From positions 1,674,001-1,738,000 of the forward strand of contig NC_057321.1 of assembly GCF_000687475.1 (NCBI RefSeq): a stretch of DNA of 64,000 nt, given 5' to 3'. Shown piece by piece: positions 1-10,297 of this stretch (position 1 is the first letter of the stretch; each line of letters opens with the position of its first letter). A program made the position numbers and the translations under genes. This DNA comes from Ustilaginoidea virens (lineage: Eukaryota > Ascomycota > Sordariomycetes > Hypocreales > Clavicipitaceae). Below the pieces are notes generated by a model. The model saw nothing but the letters and a program-made list of their open reading frames with translations. It searched no databases and was not told where the DNA came from.

Positions 1-2400
1 TACCGTAGGCCCTTCCTTATTAGGTAGTAAATGCACCCAACGGAAGTATGATTTCCGGTCAACTAAGATAAGGCAAATAGGGCGTTTATTATATAGTAAA
101 GGGTTAATTTAGAAGATATCGCCCTCTATAATATCCAAATAATGCATAGGGTCTAGTATAGCCCCTAATGTAAAACGCCGAACTGACTTTGCCTTTTTAC
201 AGGCGATACAGTTGAAATTAGAATCCTTTACCTTACTAAGATTAGGTAACCCTATAGTTAATACACAGGTTTTCTTTAAAAGTTGGATTCCGATGTGCCC
301 AAGCCGGATATGCCAAAGTCCGGCTAATAATAGCAGCTTTTGATATTCTATATCAGCTGCTAGGGCTGGGTCGAGGGTGACCGGGGCCCTCTGTGGTGGT
401 TAGGCTATATTAGGAATAGCAGCCTCTGTTAGTACCACCAAAAAACCAGGACTAGCTGGTCGGTCAGCTGGTAAATTAGCTAGTAGGTTAGCTTGCGAAT
501 TAGCTGGTAGAAATAGAAGGTCCGAGTTAGCTGGTAGGATAGGTAAATCCTCTAGTAGGGGATATTCCTTATATTCTTCTAAGTTAGCTAAGGCAGGTAA
601 TTCGACCGAGATACTATATAAAGCCGGTTGATTTTAGCTAGAATAGTATAAAAACGGCGAATCTACCCCTTTCTATTATAAAAAGAAGCCATACTTCTTA
701 AAATTAAGAAGCCCAATACACTTATTATTACTATTAACTAGGCTTTAGCCCTAAATACTGCCACGATTTAGATAGTATTTAACGCCGCTAAAGATATTAA
801 TATTAAAAGCTGGTATAAAGAGGGCGTTGGTTAGCTCTAAGGTGCCCTACTAAGGTGGGTTAGTGGCCTATAGTACGGTAAAACGCGCTATGCCCCACCC
901 ACTAGGCTTAATTAGGCCACCACCTGTGCTAATGACTAGTCTGTTTCCGGTATAGTATTAGAAGTAGGTGAAGTGCTTTTTATCGTTGATAATATGCACC
1001 GTAGAACCAGTATTATAGAGTAAGGAATCTATTAGCGTTTTCCCACCGGATTATACACTATAGCTGGTAGCTAGAAATTGTATATATTCGCGGTCCTAGA
1101 AGGAAGAATAGGCTATCTGACTAGGTATAAGACTTAGAGTATTATAATTCCCTAATATAAAGGAATTAATAGTCTTTTCGTCGGTTTTTTGTAGGGTATC
1201 TACTTTATTAGCTGAATCTTTCTTTTCTTTCTTCTTCTTATTTTCCGGCTTGCCTTATATAGCTAAAGAAGACCCTTATTATTAGGTAGAAGAAGACCCC
1301 TGTTTCTTTTTATTAGCATTAGTAGTAGTGTTTTTACCACCCTTGCTAGTATTATTATTAGCTGGCTTGCTACTGTTATTATTAGTAGCGGCACCCTTGA
1401 CCTTTATAAGGTAGGTAGTAGCCCTTACTACTAATGATCCTTTAATGCGTTATTCTTCCAGTAAATCAACTATATAAAATTGCAGGTTAATATTTAATGT
1501 ATTTCCCTAAGTATAGGCGATTCTTATTATTATATAGTGCCATTCTGCCTACTGAAAAAAGACCCCTTCTATAGTATATAAATACTGGCTGATTTGGTCG
1601 AAAGGTTGTATATAGGAGCCTAAAATTTGCAGCCTGGATAGGTAGCTATTAAAGGAGGCGTTAAAAGATTCTAAGGTACCCTTATAGCCTGTAAAATTTA
1701 GTTGATAGAAGGCAGGGTATAAATAGGTCCGCTATACATCTAATGAGTGAGAATACTGTTTGGTGAGTAACGTAAAGGCTAACTCTAGGTTAGTATACTA
1801 GTTGATAGCGGCAGCTAGTCCTTCTGTGCAACTATTCTTAATAAGTAATAGTAAAAGTACTTGCTCTAAATTATTAAACTTACTAGTAATAAAAGGTTCT
1901 TCAATAAATTTGGCGATATTAAGTGCTTTAAGTTGAATCATAAAGGCCTATTTCTATTAGTTGAAGTTAGATGCCCCCTTTAGCTTTTGGGATTCCTAGA
2001 ATCTATTGGCTATTTTAGCTAGTTCCTTGATAGTTATAGCGCTAACTTGGCTGCTAATGCTGGATGGAACCGGCAGGGGTTGCTGCTGGGCTTTGGGTAG
2101 TAATGGTGGGTTATTTCCTTTACCTATAGGGGTTTAGAAGGTATCTACATCCATTATATCCTGGGATGGTGGGCTAGCAGCAGGCTTAATTAGTCTATCT
2201 ACTAAGGTGCCCACCTTATCAGCCAAAAAATCGATTTTAAAGTTCATTCGATTAAATTTATAACTAAATTCTTTTCTCATTTCCTGTTAGTCTTCCCTAA
2301 GCTGGGCAATTTCCTAGTTATTATCAGATTTTTCTACCTCTGCCGTATCAGGGACTTAGTAGCCTGGGTTATTAGCGGTAGGAACGTTCTGACTAGCCAT
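1..2400 (-). pseudogene. copia-A gag-pol remnant (gag, protease, N-terminal integrase), copy A0
   Basis: The start ATG is at 2400-2398 and the protein begins MASQNVP as in the other family-A copies. In-frame TAG (codon starting 1950) and TAA (1278) replace glutamine codons. The protease motif near 1010-1030 reads YNTGSTVHI where sister copies read YDTGSTVHI, so the catalytic aspartate is lost. The frame continues into the integrase zinc-binding region and core, cut by the window edge. No CCHC zinc knuckle is visible in Gag; its C-terminal part is rich in Lys, Ser, Asn and Gln. Clearly non-functional. Confidence 0.85.
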
Positions 2401-2676
2401 TATAGGAAGAGAAAAGATGCCGGAAAGTCTTAAAAATGCAAAGAAAATCAAGACTGAAAATCTAGATAAAAAAAATCTAGAAGAAAGCTGCGTTAAAGAA
2501 TAACCTTAGAAAATCCTATTGCAAAAAAGGATGTATTGCAGCTTGGTGTGGTAGCTGGGTTCCTAAATTTGGGATGATCAGTCCCTTATTAGTAGATTTC
2601 TGGAAGGTTAGCTGCTAAATGCGTTAAAATCCTAAGTTAGCGTAAAAAAGTCTTAAGCTGGAAGCCTTAAGACACC
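2401..2676 (-). other. copia-A 5' leader, copy A0
   Basis: Untranslated leader between the primer-binding site and the gag ATG. It is alignable by eye with the leaders at 9277-9563, 22580-22853, 60678-60966 and 61968-62256. No gene or structured RNA was recognised in it. Confidence 0.6.
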
Positions 2677-2688
2677 GGGCTTATAACC
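2677..2688 (-). other. Primer-binding site, half-tRNA iMet type (A0)
   Basis: The plus strand reads GGGCTTATAACC directly beside the LTR end; less-mutated copies read GGGCTCATAACC. That matches the anticodon arm of eukaryotic initiator tRNA-Met (CAT anticodon). The element-strand site is therefore complementary to an internal part of the tRNA, as in Drosophila copia, and not to its 3' end. One C-to-T change is present here. Confidence 0.7.
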
Positions 2689-3404
2689 TATTGCAAAATA
2701 GTGACTCAGAATACTATTAGAAAGTATACTAAATACCGACAGTAGCGTACAAGGCATTGCAGAATAAAACAAGCTGGTTAAAGATTAAAAACGCATATAC
2801 GGGGTTGACCAGAGCAAAGATATCAGGGAAATCTGATTCTAATTGTTGGTGATTATTCTAGCTAGAAAGAGGGAATTTTAGGCATATTTCTACCATCTTA
2901 AAAAAGTGGTTGAAAATAATGAAAAACCGCAAAAATAGCGAAAAACCCGACGAAAAGTCAGTCTGCCCAACCGTGCCCAATATCCTACCCAATGCCTACC
3001 CAACCAAGCCCAGTGGCTTATAGCGGTGTGCCGGATGCCCTATAACAGCCTGCCGTACGGGCCGGAAGCCCTATATCGGTCTGCCGTAAATGACTGGTGT
3101 AGCGGGTGACTGTATGTAGAAGGCCGAAAGTGCTGGTATTAGCAAGGTTTGCCCATTTGGTAATCCCGTAGAAATGCGCCGCCTGTTGTGGGCCCTGTGG
3201 CCCGCTGTGACCGGCCGCTGTGGCCGGCTGTGGGGCGCTGTGCCGGTGCCGTGACCGGCGCTGTGGCCCACTGTAATCGGCGTTGTGGGGCGCTGTGCCT
3301 CACCATAGCGCCTGGTATAGCCACCGCGATATCTCAACGTAGAGACATCGTACGGTAGCGAGACCAGTACCAAAATACAGCTAAAAAAGGCGCTGATTTT
3401 AACA
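2689..3404 (-). repeat. LTR-A (A1), shared by two tandem internal regions
   Basis: 716 bp. In element orientation it begins TGTTAAAATCAGCG and ends ATTTTGCAATA, RIP variants of TGTTGAAATC...TTTTGCAACA. On its left is a primer-binding site and on its right a polypurine tract, so it is the 5' LTR of A0 and the 3' LTR of the next unit at once. Its U5 end is more mutated than in the other copies. Open frames of 61 and 116 codons across its GC-rich part are judged non-coding. Confidence 0.93.
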
Positions 3405-3412
3405 CCCCCTCT
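3405..3412 (-). other. Polypurine tract (int1)
   Basis: The plus strand reads CCCCCTCT next to the 3' LTR start, so the element strand has AGAGGGGG immediately before TGTT. This is the plus-strand DNA primer site. The same tract occurs in all A copies and in copia-B. Confidence 0.75.
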
Positions 3413-3486
3413 GATTAGCAATATGGCTAATCCTAGCGTTAGAATAAAAGAAAGAAGTCCTATAAAAAATAAGAAAAAAAGTTGAG

Positions 3487-6400
3487 CTATAGGGATTGCA
3501 ACCCTAATAGCTGCCGAAATATGGGGAATTTCGGGCTTGGGAGTGGTTTGGTAAGTCTATCCGCAGGCATATCTATCGTGGGTAAATAAGATATTTTTAC
3601 TAGGCCACCGTGGGCCTTCTTATATATATACCGGAATTTAAGCAATGTATGCTTAGTACGGGCATACTGATTTAGGTCATTTGCGTTAGAAATAGACCCT
3701 TGGTTATCGTAGTATAGTGGTATCGGGCGTTGAATATCGACTTAGATTTCTTTAAATAAATTAGATATCCACTCTACTTCGCGAATCGCTTTAAGTATTA
3801 TATCAGACTCGGCTTTAAGCGTTAACAAAACCACAGTCGAAGACCGTTTTGACCTCCAGCTAATAGGCCCACCATTTAAGGTAGTAAGATAACCACTAGT
3901 AGACTTAGAAGTAAGGCGATAACCAGCAAAATCGCTATCAGAAAATGCAGCTAATACTACGGTAGCTTTAGCGGCTCGGTAACAAATGGCTGTATTTGCC
4001 GTACCAGCTAAGTAGCGAAAAGCGCCCTTAGCAGCATTAAGCTGTATAGTGGAAGCCTGTTGCATATATCGTGATAGGTATTGCGTTGGAAAGGCAAGGT
4101 TAGGTCTTGACATTATTATCAACCATATCGATGTCCCTACTAGCTGCTAAAATAAGTGTTAATTACTAGCATCTAGCGGCATATCGTTATTAGCCTCAGC
4201 AAGTATACCAGGCTGTAGCGGGATTAGATGCGGTTGTGCGTCCTTAAGGTTGAATTTCTTAAGGACTTCCGCAATAAATTGCGATTGGTGTAGCTATAAC
4301 AGGCCCTTTTCTTTATCCCTAATAATCTGCACTCCTAGAAAGAAGGAAGCAGATCCTTGGTCTTCTATAGTATAAACCTTATGGAACTTAGTCTTAAGCT
4401 GGTTAATATAGCTTAGATCCGGACCGATAATCAAGCAGTCATCCATATAGGTCACAATAAAGGTATGCGTCCCTTTATTATAGAAGACGGCAGTATTAGA
4501 AAGTAACGGCTTAAAACCCTCTTGCATTAGTAGGTCTTTTAACCGTAACTGCTACTCGCAAGGGCCTTGTTTTAGCCTATATAAGGCTTTCTTCAATAGT
4601 ATGACCTGTGATGCAGAGGGGTCATATCTAACCTTAGTAAGCAAGGCTAGAAGTCGTTGATGCTATAGGTTAGACCATAAGGCTGGATTAGGTAAGAGTA
4701 GGCTTTCTGCAAATTCTAGAAAACTAGCTGGAATCTCTATATAAATCGTCTCTAGTAGTTCACTATTTAGAAAGGCACCAATAAAGTCGATCTGCTCTAT
4801 TTCCCAGTTGTTTGCAGCAGTAAGAGCAAAGATAATCCTCTATATTGGTAGGATCGAAGTAGAGGCATAGGTCTCCGTAAAGTCTTGCCTAGATACCTGC
4901 ATAAAGCCTTTGACAACTAATCGTGCCTTATATTTAACCGAGTTATTATTCGCATCTTTCTTTATACGAAAAACAGGCCGGTTGCGCAATATCTTCCTAC
5001 TAGTAGGAACACTAGCCTTTGGTATAAATTAGAAGATATTTAAGTCGATTAATTGCTTGAATTCCGAAAATAAGGCTTTTACCCAGCTATCCTTATGTGG
5101 GCTGTATAAGACTTCCTTCCAGCTATTAGGCACACCTTCTAGGGCCCGTTTTGCAGCCTTAATCTTTATTGCACAGCAAATATTGTAAAAAGTATAGGAA
5201 GGGGGGAAATCCTGTGTGGAAGCCTCTAGGGGGCTGCCTAGGTATCCGAAAATCTGGTCGTTTTTCGGCTGGGTGGGTGGGAACCCGAAAATGCCGTTAT
5301 TTTCCGGCTGGGTGGGTGGAAAAATGCCGTTGTTTTCCGGTTATATAGGTGGGAAAAAGCCCCATTGGTTAGTCTGTGGGTCAGACTGTTGGTCAGACTG
5401 TTGGTTAGTCTGTGGGTCAGACTGTTGGTTAGTCTGTAGGTCAAGTGACCTATAGTATCCGTAGCTTAGGATACCTTGCACGTCTTGTATCCGTGGCTGC
5501 ATTCTTCCTCTAATTTTACCTCTAGTAGCCCTAACCTAGTATGGCTGAATAGGCACCTTTTCTGATACTCGAAATATTTTCTCCTACGGTCTCTCATTTG
5601 AGGCGATATCTGGACTCTCGAATTTTAGATATTCTAGTGTAGGCAGCGTTTTACTATGGCGAAATGCTGCATTTACTAGGAAGCCGGGCGAAAAGGCAGA
5701 ATCTATTGTATCGGAAAGTCGCAAAAAATCAGTGTGTGTGGGGCTTTGAGATTCGGACTATTAAAAATTTGCTATATAGGGCGAGTTAGAATTTTCATAT
5801 GTGCGGGGTATGCCCACTTTTATAATAGATTCGGAAAATCTCGGTGGTTGAGATTCCTAGTGACGAGAGCTTTCTATATTTCCTAGCATTTACAGCCTTT
5901 TTGTATAGGAAAAAGGTGTATTTTCCTTAGCCGGTAAAAACGGACCGTCTTGCCTAAGCTGAAAAGCTAAATTAGGCTGAAGCGATTTAGAATCGAAAGA
6001 CGGCGAATTACTAGGAAATATTGCAGAGTGCTATAGCGGGCCAATTAGTAGGCCCACTAGTTGTAGTAGATCCGTATGCTGTATTAGGCCCATTGGTTGT
6101 GGTGGGCCCGTGGGCTGTGTTGGATCCGTGGCCTGTGGTAGGCCTATGCCTTCGACTAGGCCTATACCGTCGGTCTTAGACGAAATAGGCATATCTAGGC
6201 GAGGCGACTTCCAGATAGGCTCTTCTAGAGCAATTTGGTCGATATTTACCCCCTCTAAATTAGAAGGCGGTTAGAAATCAAAAGTGCCCTCTAGGCCACT
6301 TAAAATAGGGCCTATACCTTCATTTTGGTAGGTGAAAGTAATAAAAGAGGTCTTGGTAACGACCTAGCGATATGGGATATAGATAAGGTAGGTGCCGTTA

Positions 6401-9276
6401 CCTAGCGTAGCTAGTAACCTACCTGACTCGGTCCGGGGGGCCAGCTTATAGCTAATAACCCGTTTTTCTGGAGGGATTAGCACCTCTATAGCCGCACCAA
6501 TAGCCCTAAAGCTAGTAAGGTTGGGTAGGTGGTAGTGCGTAATTTCTAGAAAGTCTTTCTTTAATTCCTCGAAAGGTGACGAGGAATGGTTTATAACTAC
6601 TATTAGATTTACTAAGGTAGTAATACTAAGAATTACTATAGACTAAAGGTAAGAAGGTAACCGAGACTAAAGCATAATAGCTCTAAGTCGGTCAATAATG
6701 ACCCATATAAAGCATTCTGCTAACCCATTTTGCTTATAAATATAAGGGGAAGAGGTTAAAAAATCTATGCCCTTAAGAGCTAGCCAGGCTGTAATAACGT
6801 TATTGATTTCCTTGCTACCATCATAGTAGAATTTAACAGCTGATTTGCCGTAGCGATTCCTAAGACCTTGGAAGAACCCCTACAATACTAGGAATACTAT
6901 GGGTCCTTCTTTATTGGGTAGTAAATATACCTAACGGAAGCGTGATTTCCGGTCAACTAAGATAAGGCAAATAGGGCATTTATTATATAGTAGAGGGTTG
7001 ATTTAGAAGATATCGCCCTCTATAATATCCAAATAGTGCATCGGGTCTAGTATAGCCTTTAATGTAAAACGCCGAACTGACTTTACCCTTTTATAGGCGA
7101 TGCAGTTGAAATTAGAATCCTTTACCTTACTAAGATCAGGTAACCCTGTGGTTGATGCATAGGTTTTCTTTAAAAGTTGAATTCCGATATGCCTAAGCCG
7201 GATATGCTAAAGTCCGGCTAATAATAGCAGCTTTTGATATTCTGTATCAGCAGCTGGTATTGGGGCAGGGTTGAGGGCGACCGGGGCCCTCTGTGGTGGT
7301 TGGGCTGTATTGGGAATAGCAGCCTCTATTGGTACCACCAAAAAACCAGGACTAACTGGTGGGTCAGCTAGTAGGATTTCTTGCGAATTAGCTGGTGGAA
7401 GTGGAAGGTCCGAGTCAGCTAGTGGGGTAGGTAAATCCTCTGGCAGGGGATATTCCTCGTATTCTTCTGGGTTGGCTGGGGCAGGTATTTCGACCGAGAT
7501 ATTATGTATAGCCAGGTGATTTTAGCTGGTATAGTGTAAAAACGGCGAATCTACCCCTTTTTATTGTAAAAAGAAGCTATACTTCTTAAAATTAAGAAGC
7601 CTAATGCACTTGTTGTTGCTATTAATTAGGCTTTGGCCCTAAATACTGCCATGATTCAGATAGTGTTTAATGCTGCTAAAGATATTAATATTAAAAGCTG
7701 GTATAAAGAGGGCGTTGGTTAGCTCTAAGGTGCCCTACTGAGGTGGGTTGGTGCCCTATAGCACGGTAAAACGCGCTATGCCCCACCTACTGGGCTTAAT
7801 TGGGCCACCACCTGTGCTAATGACTAGTCTATTTCCGGTATAGTGTTGGAAGTAGGTAAAGTGCTTTTTATTGTTGATGATATGCACCGTAGAACTAATA
7901 TCGTAGAGCAAAGAATCTATTGGCGTTTTCCCACCGGATTATGCATTATAGCTGGTAGTTAGAAATTGCACATATTCGCGGTCCTAAAAGGAAGAATAGG
8001 CTGTCTCACTAGGTGTAAGACTTAGAGTGTTATAATTCCCTAGTATGAAGGAATCAATAGTCTTTTCCTTTTCGTCGGTCTTTTATAGGGTATCTACTTT
8101 ATTAGCTGAATCTTTCTTTTCTTTCTTCTTCTTATTTTCCGGCTTGCCTTATATGGCTGAAGAAGACCCTTATTATTAGGTAGAAGAAGACCCCTGTTTC
8201 TTTTTGTTGGCATTAGTGGTAGTATTTTTACCACCTTTGCTAGTGTTGTTACTAGCTGGCTTGCTACTATTGTTGTTAGTAGCGGCACCTTTGACCTTTA
8301 CGAGGTGGGTGGTAGCCCTTACTACTAATGACCCTTTAATGCGTTATTCTTTTAGTAAATTAACCATATAAAATTGCAGGTTAATATTTGATGTATTTCC
8401 CTGAGTATAGGCGATTCTCATTATTGTGCGGTGCCGTTCTGCCTACTAAAAAAAGACCCCTTCTATAGTATGTAAATATTAGCTGATTTAGTCGAAAGGT
8501 TGTATATAGGAGCCTAAAATTTATAGCCTAGATAGGTAGCTATTAAAGGAGGCGTTGAAAGATTCTAAGGTACCCTTGTAGCCTGTAAAATTTAGTTGAT
8601 GGAAGGCAGGGTATAGGTGGGTCCGCTATACGTCTGATGAGTGAGAATACTGTTTGGTGAGTAATGTAAAGGCTGACTCTGGGTTAGTGCACCAGTTGAT
8701 AGCGGCAGCTGGTCCTTCTGTGTAACTATTCTTGATAAGTAATAGTAAAAGTGCTTGCTCTGAGTCGTTAAATTTGCTGGCAATAGAAGGATCTTCGATA
8801 AATTTGGCGATGTTAAGTGCCCTAAGTTGAATCATAAGGGCCTATTTCCATTAGTCGAAGTTAGATGCCCCCCTTAGCTTTTGGGATTCCTGGAATCCAT
8901 TAGCTGTTTTGGCTAGTTCCTTAATAGCTATAGCGCTGATTTGGCTGCTAATGCTAGATGGAACCGGCAGGGGTTGCTGGGCTTTAGGTAGTAATAGTGG
9001 GTTATTTCCTTTACCCATAGGGGTTTAGAAGGTATCCACATCCATTATATCCTGGGATGGTGGGCTAGTAGCAGGCTTGATTAGTCTGTTTACTAAGGTG
9101 CCCACCTTATCAGCCAAAAAATCGATTTTTGAGTTCATTCGATTAAATTTATGACTGAATTCTTTTCTTATTTCCTGTTGGTCTTCCCTGAGCTGGGCAA
9201 TTTCCTGGTTATTATCAGATTCTTCTATCTCTGCTGTATAGCTTGGGTTATCGGTAGGAACGTTCTGACTGGCCAT
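3487..9276 (-). pseudogene. copia-A Gag-Pol polyprotein, RIP-inactivated (int1)
   Basis: The frame runs from ATG at 9276 to TAG at 3487-3489, 5790 bp or 1930 codons with no net frameshift, broken by many TAA/TAG codons. Order: Gag; protease (motif degraded to YDISSTVHI near 7890); integrase, whose second catalytic Asp is intact as GAT at 6822-6820 (YYDGSKEIN); a long Pro/Gln-rich linker; RT with TYMDDCLI near 4440; RNase H. Third integrase acidic motif GLxERSI lies near 6700. Stops shared with all other A copies lie at codons starting 8844 and 8172. The linker carries an extra minisatellite at about 5365-5448. Confidence 0.9.
5365..5448 (-). repeat. In-frame minisatellite in the integrase-RT linker (int1)
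   Basis: Short repeats on the plus strand (units like GGTTAGTCTGTGGGTCAGACT) encode, in the gag-pol frame, iterations of QTNQQSDP. The other A copies (A3 near 18720-18760, A4, A5) have a short sequence without the expansion. Next to it are two or three copies of a PPTQPENNGIF motif shared by all A copies. Confidence 0.75.
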
Positions 9277-9563
9277 TGTAGGAAGAGAAAAGGTGCCGGA
9301 AAGTCTTAAAAATGCGAAGAAAATCAAGACTGAAAATCTAGATAAAACTAGAAGAAAGCTGCGTTAAGGAATAGCCTTAGAAAATCCTATTGTAAGGATA
9401 TGTTGCAGCTTGGTGTGGTAGCTTGGTTCCTAAATCTGGGATGATCAGTCCCTTACTGCAGATTAGTAATATCGTTAGTTAGATTTCTGGAAGGTTAGCT
9501 GCCAAATGCGTTAAAATCCTAAGTTAGCGTAAAAAAGTCTTAAGCTGGAAGCCTTGAGATACC
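9277..9563 (-). other. copia-A 5' leader (int1)
   Basis: Leader between PBS and gag ATG. An upstream in-frame ATG at 9327 would add 17 residues; I prefer the ATG at 9276, because the MASQN start is what the other copies conserve. Nothing else recognised. Confidence 0.55.
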
Positions 9564-9575
9564 GGGCTCATAACC
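9564..9575 (-). other. Primer-binding site, half-tRNA iMet type (int1)
   Basis: The plus strand reads GGGCTCATAACC, unmutated, identical to the anticodon arm of initiator tRNA-Met and abutting the LTR end TGTTGCAAAATGG. Confidence 0.75.
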
Positions 9576-10292
9576 TGTTGCAAAATGGTGATTCAGAACA
9601 CTGTTGGAAATGTACTGGATACCGATAGTGGCATACAAGGCGTTGCAGAATAAAACAAAGAGCTGGTTAAAGATTTAAAGCGCATAAGAGGTTTGACCAG
9701 AGCAAAGATGTCAGGGAAATCTGATTCTAATTGTTGGTGACTATTCTAGCTAGAAAGAGGGAATTTTGGGCATATTTCTACCATCTTGAAAAAGTGGTTG
9801 AAAATAATGAAAAACCGCAAAAATAGCGAAAAACCCGACGAAAAGTCGGTCTGCCCAACCGTGCCCAATATCCTACCCAATGCCTACCCAACCAAGCCCA
9901 GTGGCTTATAGCGGTGTGCCGGATGCCCTATAACAGCCTGCCGTACGGGCCGGAAGCCCTATATTGGTCTGCCGTAAATGACCGGTGTAGCGGGTGACTG
10001 TATGTAGAAGGCCGAAAGTGCTGGTATTAGCAAGGTTTGCCCATTTGGTAATCCCGTAGAAATGCGCCGCCTGTTGTGGGCCCTGTGGCCCGCTGTGACC
10101 GGCCGCTGTGGCCGGCTGTGGGGCGCTGTGCCGGTGCCGTGACCGGCGCTGTGGCCCACTGTAATCGGCGTTGTGGGGCGCTGTGCCCCACCATAGCGCC
10201 TGGTATAGCCACCGCGATATCTCAACGTAGAGACATCGTACGGTAGCGAGACCAGTACCAAAATACAGCTAAAAAAGGCGCTGATTTCAACA
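9576..10292 (-). repeat. LTR-A (A2), 5' LTR of int1
   Basis: 717 bp, canonical ends (element strand TGTTGAAATC...TTTTGCAACA). Its outer edge abuts ATAAGCACTTC, a sequence found uninterrupted in the integrase part of the other copia-B copy near 37227. The array therefore sits inside a copia-B; the expected TSD is ATAAG (10293-10297), its partner before the window. Confidence 0.93.
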
Positions 10293-10297
10293 ATAAG

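Larger units (their letters stand above)
1..2688 (-). mobile_element. copia-A internal region, copy A0 (partial, cut by window start)
   Basis: This is the 5' part of a family-A Ty1/copia element on the minus strand: 5' leader, gag, protease and the start of integrase. Its 5' LTR is the LTR at 2689-3404, which also serves as the 3' LTR of the next internal region, so the two are in tandem and share one LTR. The rest of the element lies before the window. TpG-to-TpA and CpA-to-TpA changes are dense. Confidence 0.9.
3405..9575 (-). mobile_element. copia-A internal region, copy int1 (between LTRs A1 and A2)
   Basis: Complete internal region bounded by PPT and PBS, in the same orientation as A0, with which it shares LTR A1. 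The flanking LTRs A1 and A2 both carry a six-A run in their U3 start (five in A3-A5), so they are a plausible original pair. The left TSD partner is not in the window. Confidence 0.9.

Noticed and set aside
2677..2688. Partial tRNA gene suggested by GGGCTCATAACC.
   Set aside because: No acceptor, D or T arms flank it and it always abuts an LTR, so it is a primer-binding site.
5216..5455. Frames of 79 and 68 codons with repeated Cys/Trp or Leu-Thr patterns.
   Set aside because: They are off-frame readings of the linker minisatellite and lack any support beyond the repeat.
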